Positions 5,653 to 14,849 of a DNA stretch of 64,000 bases are shown here, one piece after another (the stretch's first letter is position 1; each line of letters begins with the position of its first letter). The DNA lies in NCBI RefSeq assembly GCF_001298735.1, contig NZ_CYSP01000002.1, positions 271,381-335,380 on the forward strand, read 5' to 3'. The notes under the pieces are model-generated. The model was not told the DNA's origin, ran no database searches, and was given only the letters and a program-made list of their open reading frames with translations. Made by a program: the position numbers and the translations under genes. Source of the stretch: Propionispora sp. 2/2-37 (lineage in GTDB: Bacteria; Bacillota; Negativicutes; Propionisporales; Propionisporaceae).

Positions 5653-8547
5653 TCAGCCTTGCAGTAAGATATGCTTTATCTCGCTGGGTTGGGTTGCTTC
5701 CAGCAATCTTGCCAGGATGCCCTCGTCGGTAAGCTTCGCCCCCAATTCCTGAACGATCTCCTTTCCGTTGGTCGCCACCGCCATTAAGCAAACGACATTA
5801 ACCCGGTAATTTTCCCCCCAGGGAACAGCCTCGGGAAAGATGGCCAGGGCGATAGCCGTCTGCTTGACATAGCGGGGATCCTCGCCATGCGGAATGGCCA
5901 CCCGCAAGCTGAGAACCGGCACGCCGATCAATTCACGCTTGACAACATCAGTGGCAAATTCCGGCTTAACCAGATCCCGCGAAAGCAGGTTTCCGGTCAA
6001 TAGTTCAATAATTTGCGGCTTGGTCAGTTCCGGATCGGGGAAAAAAATCAACTCTTCCTGAAGGACTCCGGCCAGGGTCGCCCCGGGGCCCGTCACCGGC
6101 TGCAGCACAGCCGGAAATTTGCCGTTCAGCACCTGATCCACCGTAATAAAAGGAACCCCTGGAAGCCCGGGATCCAGCGTGCCAATCACGGCTTTGATCG
6201 TACAACTGCGGGTAATATCACGGACTTGCCGGATAAAAGCCTGCCGGTCGGCCAACCCCAGACAAATAATTTCCATGCCGGACTGCCGGGCGGTCAACCG
6301 GCGCTCCAATTCCCGCTGTAATTGCACGGCCGCACCCTTCCCGGTAATACAGACGGCTAACATAACGGCTTTATTTTTATCTGCCGCCTGGCCGGCCAAC
6401 GCTTCCAGGCCAGGATTTTCATTGTACAAATACTGCGGAGCCAGCGTATCCGCCAGTTCGTCCAGATCAGCCTCCGGCAGCAAAGCCCGCCGGACGGCTT
6501 CGATCACCATCATGGTACATACCGGTCCCACGGAACGAACCGGGATACCGGTCAGTTCGGTAATCTGAGAGCCGAATTTAGCCAGCGACCCCATATCCAC
6601 CAAAAGCAGCACGCCTTTTCCTTCATCAATCTGCAGAACAATCTCGATGGTGCGTTCCAATGCCGTCTCCGGCCTTTCATCCAGCGACATTTCCACCGCT
6701 CTGGCGTGATTGACTCCCAGCAGCCGGTTGGCAACCTCCGCCATTCCTGCCGCCACATGCCCGTGGGACAGGACCAGGATTCCAACCCGTCCTTCCACAT
6801 CCTGCCGGCAATACATCGTCAGATACAGGGTAATAAATCCGATTTCCTCTTCCGGCAATTTGATGCCGGTATGCTCCCGGAAACATTCCGCCATCTCCCG
6901 GGCAATGGCAAATTCTCCGGCATACTCCTCCCTGGTCTTTTCCAAATGAGGATTGATAATCAGTTTGTTTTGTTTCAGCCGTTTCAGCGTTTCCGTCAAA
7001 TGAATCGCCAACCCGACAACAATGCGTTCTTTAGGACGGGTCAAAATACCGGCAGCCTTTTCCAGCATGCGCTCCACAATGTCTACGATCGGCTGCCCCA
7101 CCACTTTATATAAGTCCGCCTTGATGACCGGTTCGGAAGATTCATCCGCCCGTTTAATCCATTTCCAAAGTTTAGCCTCCAGCTCCGCGCCGATGATCCG
7201 GTTGATTTCCTTCTGGGAAACGCCCTGGCGTGACAGGCTTTCATATTGCTCTTCAATATAAGAATAGATTTCCCGCGGCAGGGAATACAGTTCATCCATA
7301 TAGACCATATTCTCTTTTCCCGGCAGGATTTCACAGTTGGCAATACGCAGTTTATCCAGCTTGTCGTGTTGATGACGTACTTTTAACAAACCGCGGCGGG
7401 CATGGGGCGGCAGATCGGCCATAGTAATGCTGATGGTTTGACTGCCGCTGGTGATTAAATTCAAAAATCCCCGTGCACAGGCAACCTGTATATCGGCCGA
7501 CAGTTGTCCGATATTGCCGACACAGTCGTACAACAACAGTGATTTTAACACATCGGCATCAATGCTTAACGCATTGCCGGTGCGCTGGGCTTCATGTTTA
7601 AAGAAATACTGAATGAGAGAAAGACGTTCCGCCAGCGGACGTTCCTGTAGACTCGGCAGTTCAATCACCATCGGGACGCGCCGGCGAAAGGTGGCCAGCA
7701 AAGCCGCCGACTGTATCTCCGTTGTGGCCATGACCAGCATCACACTGACCTCCCGCAGGCTTTCGGTTTCTCCCATCCGTCTGAAAAATCCCTTATCAAT
7801 TAAATAAAATAAAATTTCCTGTCCTTCCGGCGGCAGCCGGTGCACCTCATCCAAAAAAAGGATTCCGCCATCGGCTTTTTCAATCAGTCCGGCTTTAGGA
7901 CGGTCGGCACCGGTAAAGGCCCCTTTGGTGTGTCCGCATAACTGTGAAAGCAGCAATTGCGGATTATCCGCATAATCGGCACAATTAAAGACGACAAACG
8001 GAGCGTGGGCCGGGAGTTTTCCCGAATCAACGGCAAACCGGTACATCGCTTCCGCCAGATCACTTTTGCCAACCCCGGTTGCCCCCAGCAGCAGAGTATG
8101 GAGTCCTCTCGGCGGATACAGGATAGCGGCTTTAGCCTGCTCAATGACAGGAAACAGGCTTCCTTTCTGGCCGATCAAATTGCTGAAAGCCCGTCCGGCA
8201 AACTCCCTGCCGGACGGTTCCTTCTGCCCGCATGAAGGCAACTGGGCGGCAGGTTCACTGGTTAATGCCGCCGGCTGATGCAGCAGCTGCTCAATCGTAA
8301 ACCGTGACACGGAAAACCCTAAGTGTTTCAGCTTTTCGGTTACACCCCGCTTGGATATTTCCGGATTACTCGCCAGAATCTGCCGGATGCCGGCATACAA
8401 AAGCGGGCGCCGGCGTTCGCGGGAGTCAGGGATGTTCAGCTTCTGCCGCAATAGGGTTACTTCACTGCGTGAGATTGCCAGCTGCTTGGCCAGGATTTCA
8501 TCGGTATATGGATTTTTCTTATCTTCACTGTCAATCAATCTGCACAA
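5653..8547 (-). CDS. levR: LevR-type sigma-54 activator with PTS domains, PTS locus 1
   Basis: Transcription activator for sigma-54 RNA polymerase, controlled by PTS phosphorylation. Over 964 residues: N-terminal DNA-binding region (about 10-90), AAA+ domain with Walker A GATGVGKS (155-162), GAFTGA loop (209-214) and Walker B ILFLDEV (229-235), a PRD (about 480-580, conserved His in LAIHL near 515), an EIIA-Man-like domain with SHGH (594-597), an EIIB-like domain with Cys near 733, and a C-terminal EIIA-Fru-like domain with IPHGED (His near 887). The classical LevR ends in a second PRD instead. A TTG start is used after AAAGGAAG. It is last in the locus 1 operon. The second PRD-type His is replaced (ITLYL). 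Confidence 0.88.
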   Translation of the reverse strand: MCRLIDSEDKKNPYTDEILAKQLAISRSEVTLLRQKLNIPDSRERRRPLLYAGIRQILASNPEISKRGVTEKLKHLGFSVSRFTIEQLLHQPAALTSEPAAQLPSCGQKEPSGREFAGRAFSNLIGQKGSLFPVIEQAKAAILYPPRGLHTLLLGATGVGKSDLAEAMYRFAVDSGKLPAHAPFVVFNCADYADNPQLLLSQLCGHTKGAFTGADRPKAGLIEKADGGILFLDEVHRLPPEGQEILFYLIDKGFFRRMGETESLREVSVMLVMATTEIQSAALLATFRRRVPMVIELPSLQERPLAERLSLIQYFFKHEAQRTGNALSIDADVLKSLLLYDCVGNIGQLSADIQVACARGFLNLITSGSQTISITMADLPPHARRGLLKVRHQHDKLDKLRIANCEILPGKENMVYMDELYSLPREIYSYIEEQYESLSRQGVSQKEINRIIGAELEAKLWKWIKRADESSEPVIKADLYKVVGQPIVDIVERMLEKAAGILTRPKERIVVGLAIHLTETLKRLKQNKLIINPHLEKTREEYAGEFAIAREMAECFREHTGIKLPEEEIGFITLYLTMYCRQDVEGRVGILVLSHGHVAAGMAEVANRLLGVNHARAVEMSLDERPETALERTIEIVLQIDEGKGVLLLVDMGSLAKFGSQITELTGIPVRSVGPVCTMMVIEAVRRALLPEADLDELADTLAPQYLYNENPGLEALAGQAADKNKAVMLAVCITGKGAAVQLQRELERRLTARQSGMEIICLGLADRQAFIRQVRDITRSCTIKAVIGTLDPGLPGVPFITVDQVLNGKFPAVLQPVTGPGATLAGVLQEELIFFPDPELTKPQIIELLTGNLLSRDLVKPEFATDVVKRELIGVPVLSLRVAIPHGEDPRYVKQTAIALAIFPEAVPWGENYRVNVVCLMAVATNGKEIVQELGAKLTDEGILARLLEATQPSEIKHILLQG

Positions 8548-8657
8548 CCGTTCTTCCTTTACCCCAACAGCAATCTCCCCTTTGCAAGCTTAGATATTGT
8601 AACTAGGATTCCCCATTCTATGTTATCATGTTTATGTAAATTACGTAAGCATATAGC

Positions 8658-9308
8658 TTACTGGTTTTGCCCGTAAGTGTACAAAAAGACGTTGCGGGCT
8701 TTATCAATTTCCGCTTGTTCCAGCGGTATCGGCTCTCCCTTGCATTTTGCCAGATGATAGACTTTAGCGCCGTCCTCCAGCATGACCGCCGCTACCAGAG
8801 CGTGTCTGACCGATTTGCCGACGGCAATGACACCGTGATTAGCCAGCAGGCAGGCATTTTTATCACCGATCACTTCCATGACTGCCGGGCCGATAGCATT
8901 TTCCGCTACCGGGGTATACCTGGCAACGGGCACACTCCCGCCCACTTCATTGGCCAGCGTGGTGCTGCAGCAGGGTATTTCCTGATGCAGCATGGCAAAA
9001 CTGCAGGCATAGGGAGAATGGGTATGGATGATGCCATACAGGCTGGGTTTATGCCGGTACAGATAAAGATGGTCCCTGGTATCAACCGAGGCTTTCCATT
9101 TTCCGTCTACCGTATTGCCGTCACCGTCAACAATTACAATATCTTCCGGCGCCAGTCCTTCATAATCCATTCCGCTGGGAGTGATGGCAATATACCCGGT
9201 TTCCGGGTCACGTCCGCTTACATTCCCCCCGGTGAGGGTTACCAGACCGTAGCGGATCAGTTGCAGTGAAGCCTCCAGCACTTCTTTGCGAAGATTTTCC
9301 AACAACAT
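8658..9308 (-). CDS. Class II aldolase / epimerase family protein (L-fuculose-phosphate aldolase type)
   Basis: A zinc enzyme that cleaves a ketose-1-phosphate to DHAP and an aldehyde, or epimerises a pentulose phosphate. The 216-residue protein shows the family's phosphate-binding segment TGGNVSGRD near 27, the metal-binding HTHSPYA near 94 and a third ligand in ANHGVIAVG near 155. It is closer to FucA-type aldolases than to AraD: it lacks the AraD segments TWGNVS and HADHFYG seen in the paralogue at 14850-15539. GGGAGG precedes the ATG. It follows the locus 1 PTS genes and a hairpin, with LevR1 next. With no dehydrogenase in this operon, direct cleavage of the phosphorylated sugar is the simplest role. 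Confidence 0.82.
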   Translation of the reverse strand: MLLENLRKEVLEASLQLIRYGLVTLTGGNVSGRDPETGYIAITPSGMDYEGLAPEDIVIVDGDGNTVDGKWKASVDTRDHLYLYRHKPSLYGIIHTHSPYACSFAMLHQEIPCCSTTLANEVGGSVPVARYTPVAENAIGPAVMEVIGDKNACLLANHGVIAVGKSVRHALVAAVMLEDGAKVYHLAKCKGEPIPLEQAEIDKARNVFLYTYGQNQ

Positions 9309-9330
9309 AATCTTTTCCTCCCTTTTCTTT

Positions 9331-9374
9331 GCTACAGGTGTTTCCCGGTCTTTCTGCCGGAAAACACCTGTAGC
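9331..9374 (-). other. Intercistronic hairpin after the IIC gene, PTS locus 1
   Basis: GCTACAGGTGTTT (9331-9343) pairs with AAACACCTGTAGC (9362-9374), with further pairing of CCGG inside. No T-tract follows, so it looks like an mRNA processing or stability element between the IIC and aldolase genes rather than a full terminator. Equivalent hairpins occur in the other two Gat-type operons. Confidence 0.7.
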
Positions 9375-9375
9375 G

Positions 9376-10725
9376 TTACACTTCCATATTTTGTTTATTG
9401 TTCCGGCGTTTGGTTATTTTGATATTCAGATAGGCCATAGCGGCAATGACCGCTGCCAGGACGGCCACACCGGCCCCTTTGAGTCCGGTGAGCTGCAGAA
9501 TCACCCAGGTCAGCGGGTTGGCACCGTCACAAATGGAGGCAATCTGCGTAGCTCCGCTGGGCATCTGGAAATTGGCGTTGATGGCCAGTTGGGTATGCAG
9601 CGGAGCCATATCGGTGGCGATCAAAAGTCCCACCGTTACCATAACCAAACCGACAATAAAGGTGCGGAACACATTTCCTTTCGTAACCGGAACCACCATG
9701 GCCAGCATAAACGGCAGAACGGCTAAATCGGCAAAGGGCAACACACGATTGCCGGGCAGTACCGCCGCCAGCACGATGGTGATCGGCACCAGCACCAGTG
9801 CGGCCGCCATACAAGCCGGATGACCGATGGCTACGGCCGAATCCAGGCCGATATAAATTTTACCGGCATTTTTAAACCGTTTTTGGATAAACTGCTGGGC
9901 TGAGTCGGATATGGGCAGCAGTCCTTCCATCAGCATGGCTGCCATTTTCGGAATCAGTACCAGACAACCGCCCATGGTAATACCTACGGTCAGAATGGTT
10001 TTTACGTCATAGCCGGCCAGAATGCCGATGATTAAGCCCAGCACACTGCCGATAATGATCGGCTCACCGAATATGCCGAACTTTTCCTGCAGCGTCTCCG
10101 GATCAGCCTTAATATCCCTTACGCCGGGAATCATATCAATGAGCTTATTAATGACAAGGGCAATCGGAACATAGGCGGCCGAAAAGCCATGCGGCAGCGA
10201 AACACCGGGCAGCTTGTTGTATTCTTCTACACCGGGAGCCGTCCAGTCCGCCAGATAAAAGACGATGATCATGTTCACGACGGCAGCAAAACCACCCCAT
10301 AGAATACTATCCGTCGCGGCTGTTACCAAAGCACCGGTAAAAGCAAAATGCCAGTAATCCCAAATGTCCACATCAATCGTTCTGGTTTGCTTGGTAAGCA
10401 GCAGGATAATATTGACGGCCAAACCAATAGGAATAATAATGGCTCCCACGGTAGAGGCAAAGGCAATCGCAGCGGCTGCCGGCCAGCCCACATCAATCAC
10501 GGTTAAATGCAGCCCCAGCCTTTCCACCATAGTATGCGAGGCCGGCCCCAGCGTACTGGTCAACAGTCCGATAACCAGATTCAGGCCGATAAACCCCACG
10601 CCAACCGTAAGGCCGGAGCGGATAGCCCGGCTCAGTTTCGCTCCCAGACACACTCCCAGGAGGGTAATGATGATCGGCATCATTACACTGGCACCCAGGC
10701 TGACAATATAATTGATAATTTCCAT
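9376..10725 (-). CDS. PTS galactitol-family IIC permease, locus 1
   Basis: Membrane channel that moves a polyol or ketose across the cytoplasmic membrane while IIB phosphorylates it. The 449 residues are hydrophobic with about ten membrane segments, with family blocks VGFIGLNLVIGLL near 38, PETLQEKFGIFGEPIIIG near 220 and LDSAVAIGHPACMAAALVL near 305. The start at 10725 follows a GGGGG ribosome site; an upstream ATG at 10761 would overlap IIB. IIB lies immediately upstream and a hairpin immediately downstream. It resembles the locus 3 permease (46621-47886) more than the locus 2 permease (LDSAVAIGHP versus LDAAVAIGHP; locus 2 has VNDATGYGEP). The substrate cannot be assigned from IIC alone. 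Confidence 0.9.
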   Translation of the reverse strand: MEIINYIVSLGASVMMPIIITLLGVCLGAKLSRAIRSGLTVGVGFIGLNLVIGLLTSTLGPASHTMVERLGLHLTVIDVGWPAAAAIAFASTVGAIIIPIGLAVNIILLLTKQTRTIDVDIWDYWHFAFTGALVTAATDSILWGGFAAVVNMIIVFYLADWTAPGVEEYNKLPGVSLPHGFSAAYVPIALVINKLIDMIPGVRDIKADPETLQEKFGIFGEPIIIGSVLGLIIGILAGYDVKTILTVGITMGGCLVLIPKMAAMLMEGLLPISDSAQQFIQKRFKNAGKIYIGLDSAVAIGHPACMAAALVLVPITIVLAAVLPGNRVLPFADLAVLPFMLAMVVPVTKGNVFRTFIVGLVMVTVGLLIATDMAPLHTQLAINANFQMPSGATQIASICDGANPLTWVILQLTGLKGAGVAVLAAVIAAMAYLNIKITKRRNNKQNMEV

Positions 10726-10741
10726 AACCCCATCCCCCTTA

Positions 10742-11035
10742 TTAAATCTTGAGAAGGCCAATGATTTCTTCTACTACCTGATCAACGCCGACTCCGGTTA
10801 AAAACGCCGTCCCCAGCACAACCGGAATATTGATTTTGGCCGATACCTGTGTCGTTGCCACTACCAGATCATTTTCTCCCGCCATGGAAGCAAGCTCGGC
10901 AATTTTGCATTGATTAATTTTTACCAGTTTCAATTTTCCTCTCTTATCCAGTGCATCTTTCAGTTTGTTAATTGCCATTGTCGAAGTACATACTCCCGTT
11001 CCACAAGCCACCAAAATTCGTTTTTCACCAGCCAT
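10742..11035 (-). CDS. PTS galactitol-family IIB, locus 1
   Basis: Cytoplasmic phosphocarrier that passes phosphate from IIA to the sugar on IIC. The 97-residue protein has the family N-terminus ILVACGTGVCTS, where the first Cys (about residue 11) of the P-loop-like CGTG is the phosphorylation site. Length is normal. The start at 11035 is preferred over 11041 because GAGGGGG then has better spacing. IIA ends about 70 bases upstream and IIC starts 16 bases past the stop. Confidence 0.9.
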   Translation of the reverse strand: MAGEKRILVACGTGVCTSTMAINKLKDALDKRGKLKLVKINQCKIAELASMAGENDLVVATTQVSAKINIPVVLGTAFLTGVGVDQVVEEIIGLLKI

Positions 11036-11108
11036 TTTCATAACCCCCTCTTATTTTTCCCTACTTTTTTCATCCCCGCCGGTTCGGTCGTAACTCCCCT
11101 CCCTTCCT

Positions 11109-11576
11109 TTAACCTGCCAGTGCGGCCAGCAGCAGCCGATAGGCTGTCTTCACATCTTTTGCTGCTGACAGTGAGCGCAGCAATACTTTATTCCCGAATA
11201 AAACCACCAGCTTTTCGAGAAATTTAGGCTGATCATGCGCATTTTTTAAAGCCAGCATAAAAATGATGGAAACATCGATTTCTTTTTGCGGATTGTCCAT
11301 ACTGGCAACGCGGACCGGTTTTTCCAGCACCCCCACCGCGATGGCCGGCTGCAGAACATGCTCAACATCGGTATGCGGCAAAGCCACATTGATTTCACCG
11401 GTACACAATCCGGTAGGGAAGGTGCTCTCCCGGTTCAGCAGTGCCTTAAAATAACTGTCCTTGACATAACCATAGTGCTGTAAACCCTGCGCCAGTTGGG
11501 CAAAAGCTTCTTCCCGCCCGTCCGCCCGCAGGGGGACTTGCATTAATTTTTCATTTAGTAATTGACTAAAATTCAC
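11109..11576 (-). CDS. PTS galactitol/fructose-type IIA, locus 1
   Basis: First sugar-specific PTS component; it takes phosphate from HPr on a histidine in ALPHTDVEHV (about residue 68). The 155-residue protein is an EIIA-2 (mannitol/fructose type) domain. The GTG at 11576 is chosen because AAAGGAGGG lies 10 bases before it; an ATG at 11615 has no ribosome site. It is the first gene after the sigma-54 promoter at 11677-11692, so the operon reads IIA, IIB, IIC, aldolase, levR1. Confidence 0.88.
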   Translation of the reverse strand: MNFSQLLNEKLMQVPLRADGREEAFAQLAQGLQHYGYVKDSYFKALLNRESTFPTGLCTGEINVALPHTDVEHVLQPAIAVGVLEKPVRVASMDNPQKEIDVSIIFMLALKNAHDQPKFLEKLVVLFGNKVLLRSLSAAKDVKTAYRLLLAALAG

Positions 11577-11676
11577 TACGCCTAAACCCTCCTTTGACCG
11601 TTCGTTATTTTCCATTGTGCAGCCGCTGTGATGGCCTGAGAAAAAGTGCTGCTGTCAGCGATTCAACTATATTTAT

Positions 11677-11692
11677 TGCAAATATCATGCCA
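11677..11692 (-). promoter_or_regulatory. Sigma-54 promoter of PTS locus 1
   Basis: On the minus strand TGGCAT-GATAT-TTGCA matches the -24/-12 consensus with correct spacing. The IIA start is about 100 bases downstream. The likely activator is LevR1, last gene of the same operon. Confidence 0.85.
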
Positions 11693-11864
11693 AACAAAAT
11701 ATACTCTGACCGCAAGGCACTGCTTACTTTCTCCCCGCTTTTTCCGGCAGTACGGCAAGCCCGCTTTTCAAATTCAGATAATTTTAACAATTCATGCCAC
11801 CCTGTCCTCGTTTAACATTATCTGCCCGCTGTAACCCGGTTTGGCATTTTTGGTTATATTCCGC

Positions 11865-11919
11865 AAAAAACAGGAGAGGGGCTCCAAACGGTAAAAAACC
11901 ATTTGAGCCCCTCTCCTGT
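11865..11919 (-). terminator. Rho-independent terminator of glgP
   Basis: CAGGAGAGGGGCTC pairs with GAGCCCCTCTCCTG around a loop with an A-rich core. On the minus strand T6 follows. It separates glycogen phosphorylase from PTS locus 1. Confidence 0.9.
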
Positions 11920-11959
11920 CTTCCGGTGGACGCAGGTGCGGCTAATAACACAACCGGGA

Positions 11960-14347
11960 TTAGCCGCGAAAATAAGATGGACGAATATGCCAGATGCCGT
12001 CGGCATATTCCTTTACGGTGTAGTCACTGGAAAAGCGTCCGGCCTGAGCAATGTTAGTAATCGCCATTTTCCAGCGCTGCCTTTCGTCACGAAACAGCTG
12101 ATCAATGGTTTGCTGCGCCTCAACATAGGCGGCAAAATCCTGCAACTCCAGAAAATGGCCGCTAGGCTGCAACAAATAATCATACAACGGCTTGAATTCA
12201 TCGCCAATGACCGGCAGGCTGCCGTCAATCAACTGATTAACGCATTGTCTCACCCGTTCGTCCTGCTGATAAATAGGTAAGGGATTGCACCGTCCTGTAC
12301 GGTAGCACTCCGCCGCTTCCCCGGCCGTCAGGCCAAAAATGATAATATTGTCCTCTCCTACCGCTTCCCTGATTTCCACATTGGCGCCATCCAGCGTCCC
12401 CACGGTAATGGCACCGTTCAGCATGAATTTCATGTTGCTGGTGCCGGAGGCTTCCTTGCCGGCGGTAGAAATTTGTTCGCTGACATCGGCGGCGGGTATG
12501 ATGCGTTCCGCCAGTGTTACTCCGTAATTTTCCAAAAATACAATTTTGATCTTGTCTTTTATCGTTTTATCGGCATTAACCTTTCTCGCCAGGACATTGA
12601 TCAACTGAATTATTTTTTTGGCCAGGTAGTAGCCGGGTGCGGCTTTTCCGGCAAAAAGAAAGGTCCGGGGCAGCACATCCAGATTGGGATTATCCCGCAG
12701 CCGGTTATACAGTTCCATGATCCGTAAAACGTTTAATAGCTGGCGTTTATAAGCATGAATGCGCTTAATATGAACATCGAAAATAGAACGGCAGTCCAGG
12801 GCTACGTGGTAGGTTTCATTGATCAGCCTGGCTAATTGCTGCTTGCGCTCGGTTTTGATTGCTGCTACTTTTTCCTGAAATGCCGCGTCTTCGGCATGGG
12901 CCTGCAAATTCTTCAACATTGCCGGTTGATGCAGCCAGCCGGGTCCAAGCGTATCGGTTATCAGGTCGGCCAGGCCGGGGTTGGCGCCAAGAAGCCAGCG
13001 GCGGTGCGTAATCCCGTTGGTTTTATTATTAAACTTTCCGGGAGTGTGCTGATAAAAGAGGTGTAAGAGGTCTTTTTGCAGTATGGAGCTATGTAATGCG
13101 GCGACACCGTTGACGCTGTAGCTGCCTGCAACTGCCAAGTGAGCCATTTTAACAAATCCGTCGGCAATTACAGCCATGGCGGCAATCCGGCCCCATTCAC
13201 CGGGATAATGCTGCCAAAGCTCGGCGCAAAACCGTTCATTAATTTCATGGATGATTTCATAAATACGCGGCAGCAGGCTCTGAACTTCAGAAACAGGCCA
13301 TTTTTCCAGAGCTTCGGGCAGAACGGTGTGATTCGTATAGGATATAGTGCGCGTGGTAATCCGCCAGGCTTCATCCCAGCCCATGCCTTCCTCGTCCAGC
13401 AAAATCCGCATAAGTTCCGGAATGGCTAAAGCCGGATGCGTATCATTGATATGGACGGCAACCCGGTCGGCCAGGGTGGAAAGATCAGTGCCCTGTTTCC
13501 GCCTGATATGGCGGACAATGCTCTGCAGGCCGGCCGATACGAGAAAATATTCCTGCACCAGCCGGAGGATGCGTCCTTCTTCATAACGGTCGTCGGGATA
13601 CAAAATTTGCGAAATAGACTCCACCCAGTTCTTATATTCCAGTAATTTACGGTAATCATCAGGAGCCAGACTAGAATAGCTTAAACCGGAGGTGTCTTGT
13701 ACTTCGGCACTCCATAGCCGCAGGGTATTCACCGTACTATTTTCATAGCCAATAAGCGGAATATCATAAGGAACTGCTTTTACAACGCCCAGCGGTGCCC
13801 CAAAGCGCACTTCGACCGCTTTATTGGGTTTGCGGTATTCCCAGATATTCAGGTCTTTTAACCAGGTATCAGGCTTTTCAATCTGCATGTCGTTGATAAT
13901 GGACTGCTCAAACAAACCGTAGGTATACCGGATGCCGCAGCCGTGTCCGGGCAATCCGAGCGATGCCATGGATTCGAGAAAGCACGAAGCCAGCCGGCCC
14001 AGCCCGCCGTTGCCAAGGCTGGCATCATGCTCGGCATCAGCCAGTTCCTGGTAATCAATGCCGAGTTCGGCAAGCACGTCAATCCACAAATCCCGGAGGC
14101 CCAAACTGCGCAAATTACTGTCCAGGAGACGCCCCGGCAAAAATTCAATGGAAAAATAATAAACCTGTTTTTGTTTTTCCACATCATAACGACGCGTGGT
14201 ATCTACCCAGTGCTGTCCGATATGGTCCCTTACCAGGCTGGCCAGCGCTGCGTATTTTTCATAAGTAGACGCTTCGTCCAGACCGGTTCCCGCCAAAGCT
14301 AACAGCCGCTGGCGAAAGACCTGTTTATACTGCTCTTTGGTTAACAA
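11960..14347 (-). CDS. glgP: Glycogen/alpha-glucan phosphorylase
   Basis: Cytoplasmic enzyme that releases glucose-1-phosphate from glycogen or maltodextrin with a PLP cofactor. The protein of 795 residues is normal for the family. The signature EASGTSNMKFMLNGA near residue 640 carries the PLP lysine, with NGITHRRW near 460 and the substrate block GNGGLGRLASCF near 115. The start is the TTG at 14347 because AAGGAGGGGAG lies just upstream; the longer frame to 14434 covers that ribosome site. It is alone, with no other glg gene in the window, ends in a strong terminator and lies between two PTS loci. A perfect AT palindrome lies about 100 bases before the start. Confidence 0.93.
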   Translation of the reverse strand: MLTKEQYKQVFRQRLLALAGTGLDEASTYEKYAALASLVRDHIGQHWVDTTRRYDVEKQKQVYYFSIEFLPGRLLDSNLRSLGLRDLWIDVLAELGIDYQELADAEHDASLGNGGLGRLASCFLESMASLGLPGHGCGIRYTYGLFEQSIINDMQIEKPDTWLKDLNIWEYRKPNKAVEVRFGAPLGVVKAVPYDIPLIGYENSTVNTLRLWSAEVQDTSGLSYSSLAPDDYRKLLEYKNWVESISQILYPDDRYEEGRILRLVQEYFLVSAGLQSIVRHIRRKQGTDLSTLADRVAVHINDTHPALAIPELMRILLDEEGMGWDEAWRITTRTISYTNHTVLPEALEKWPVSEVQSLLPRIYEIIHEINERFCAELWQHYPGEWGRIAAMAVIADGFVKMAHLAVAGSYSVNGVAALHSSILQKDLLHLFYQHTPGKFNNKTNGITHRRWLLGANPGLADLITDTLGPGWLHQPAMLKNLQAHAEDAAFQEKVAAIKTERKQQLARLINETYHVALDCRSIFDVHIKRIHAYKRQLLNVLRIMELYNRLRDNPNLDVLPRTFLFAGKAAPGYYLAKKIIQLINVLARKVNADKTIKDKIKIVFLENYGVTLAERIIPAADVSEQISTAGKEASGTSNMKFMLNGAITVGTLDGANVEIREAVGEDNIIIFGLTAGEAAECYRTGRCNPLPIYQQDERVRQCVNQLIDGSLPVIGDEFKPLYDYLLQPSGHFLELQDFAAYVEAQQTIDQLFRDERQRWKMAITNIAQAGRFSSDYTVKEYADGIWHIRPSYFRG

Positions 14348-14445
14348 TAGACTCCCCTCCTTATTTTGACTATAGACTTGGACGCATCCGGCTCCGCCGG
14401 GCCTCTTGCCTAATGTCCCCACCTCTCTTTTCAAGATATTATTTT

Positions 14446-14471
14446 TATTATTTAAATATATTTAAATAATA
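14446..14471. repeat. Perfect 26-bp AT palindrome upstream of glgP
   Basis: The sequence centred at 14458/14459 reads the same on both strands over 26 bases and is almost all A/T (core TTTAAATATATTTAAA). It could be a regulator site or cruciform in the glgP promoter region. The rest of 14472-14786 (about 315 bases) shows no gene; only AT-rich promoter-like stretches such as TATAAT on the minus strand at 14572-14577. Confidence 0.7.
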
Positions 14472-14786
14472 TGGGAGAAAAAGACCAGTGGGTTACCGGT
14501 CATGTATATGGCGTCTATTGATTTATTTACGGCTGGATTCATGGCTTGAAATCTGCATTGGTATATTTACATTATAAATCATACAGAAGCTGTTATAAAG
14601 GATTAATCTCTTGTTATCCGTATTAACCGGCGCCAAACCCATGTTGTGAAACGACATCGTATTTATGCCCGGCAATTACCGAGAAAGGTTAGCCTGCGCT
14701 GGGCCAGTTTTTTACGGTTACCTCCTGTCCAACGAAGAAAAAACTGAAACAACTGCTTCGTCTTACTATATCGGTTTTTCTCCCCA

Positions 14787-14832
14787 AACAAAAACAGCTT
14801 TCCCGCCTTGTGCCCGGAAAGCTGTTTTTGTT
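14787..14832 (-). terminator. Rho-independent terminator of gatD-araD
   Basis: AACAAAAACAGCTTTCC pairs with GGAAAGCTGTTTTTGTT. The T-run is part of the 3' arm on the minus strand. It lies about 20 bases past the araD stop. Confidence 0.85.
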
Positions 14833-14849
14833 GTATGCATTGTCCCGTA

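Noticed and set aside
8667..9269. Plus-strand open frame of 200 codons
   Set aside because: It is exactly antisense to the class II aldolase gene, has no ribosome site and no recognisable protein character.
11693..11864. LevR1 upstream binding site
   Set aside because: Several partial dyads are present, but none matches the TTACATTTT motif or stands out.
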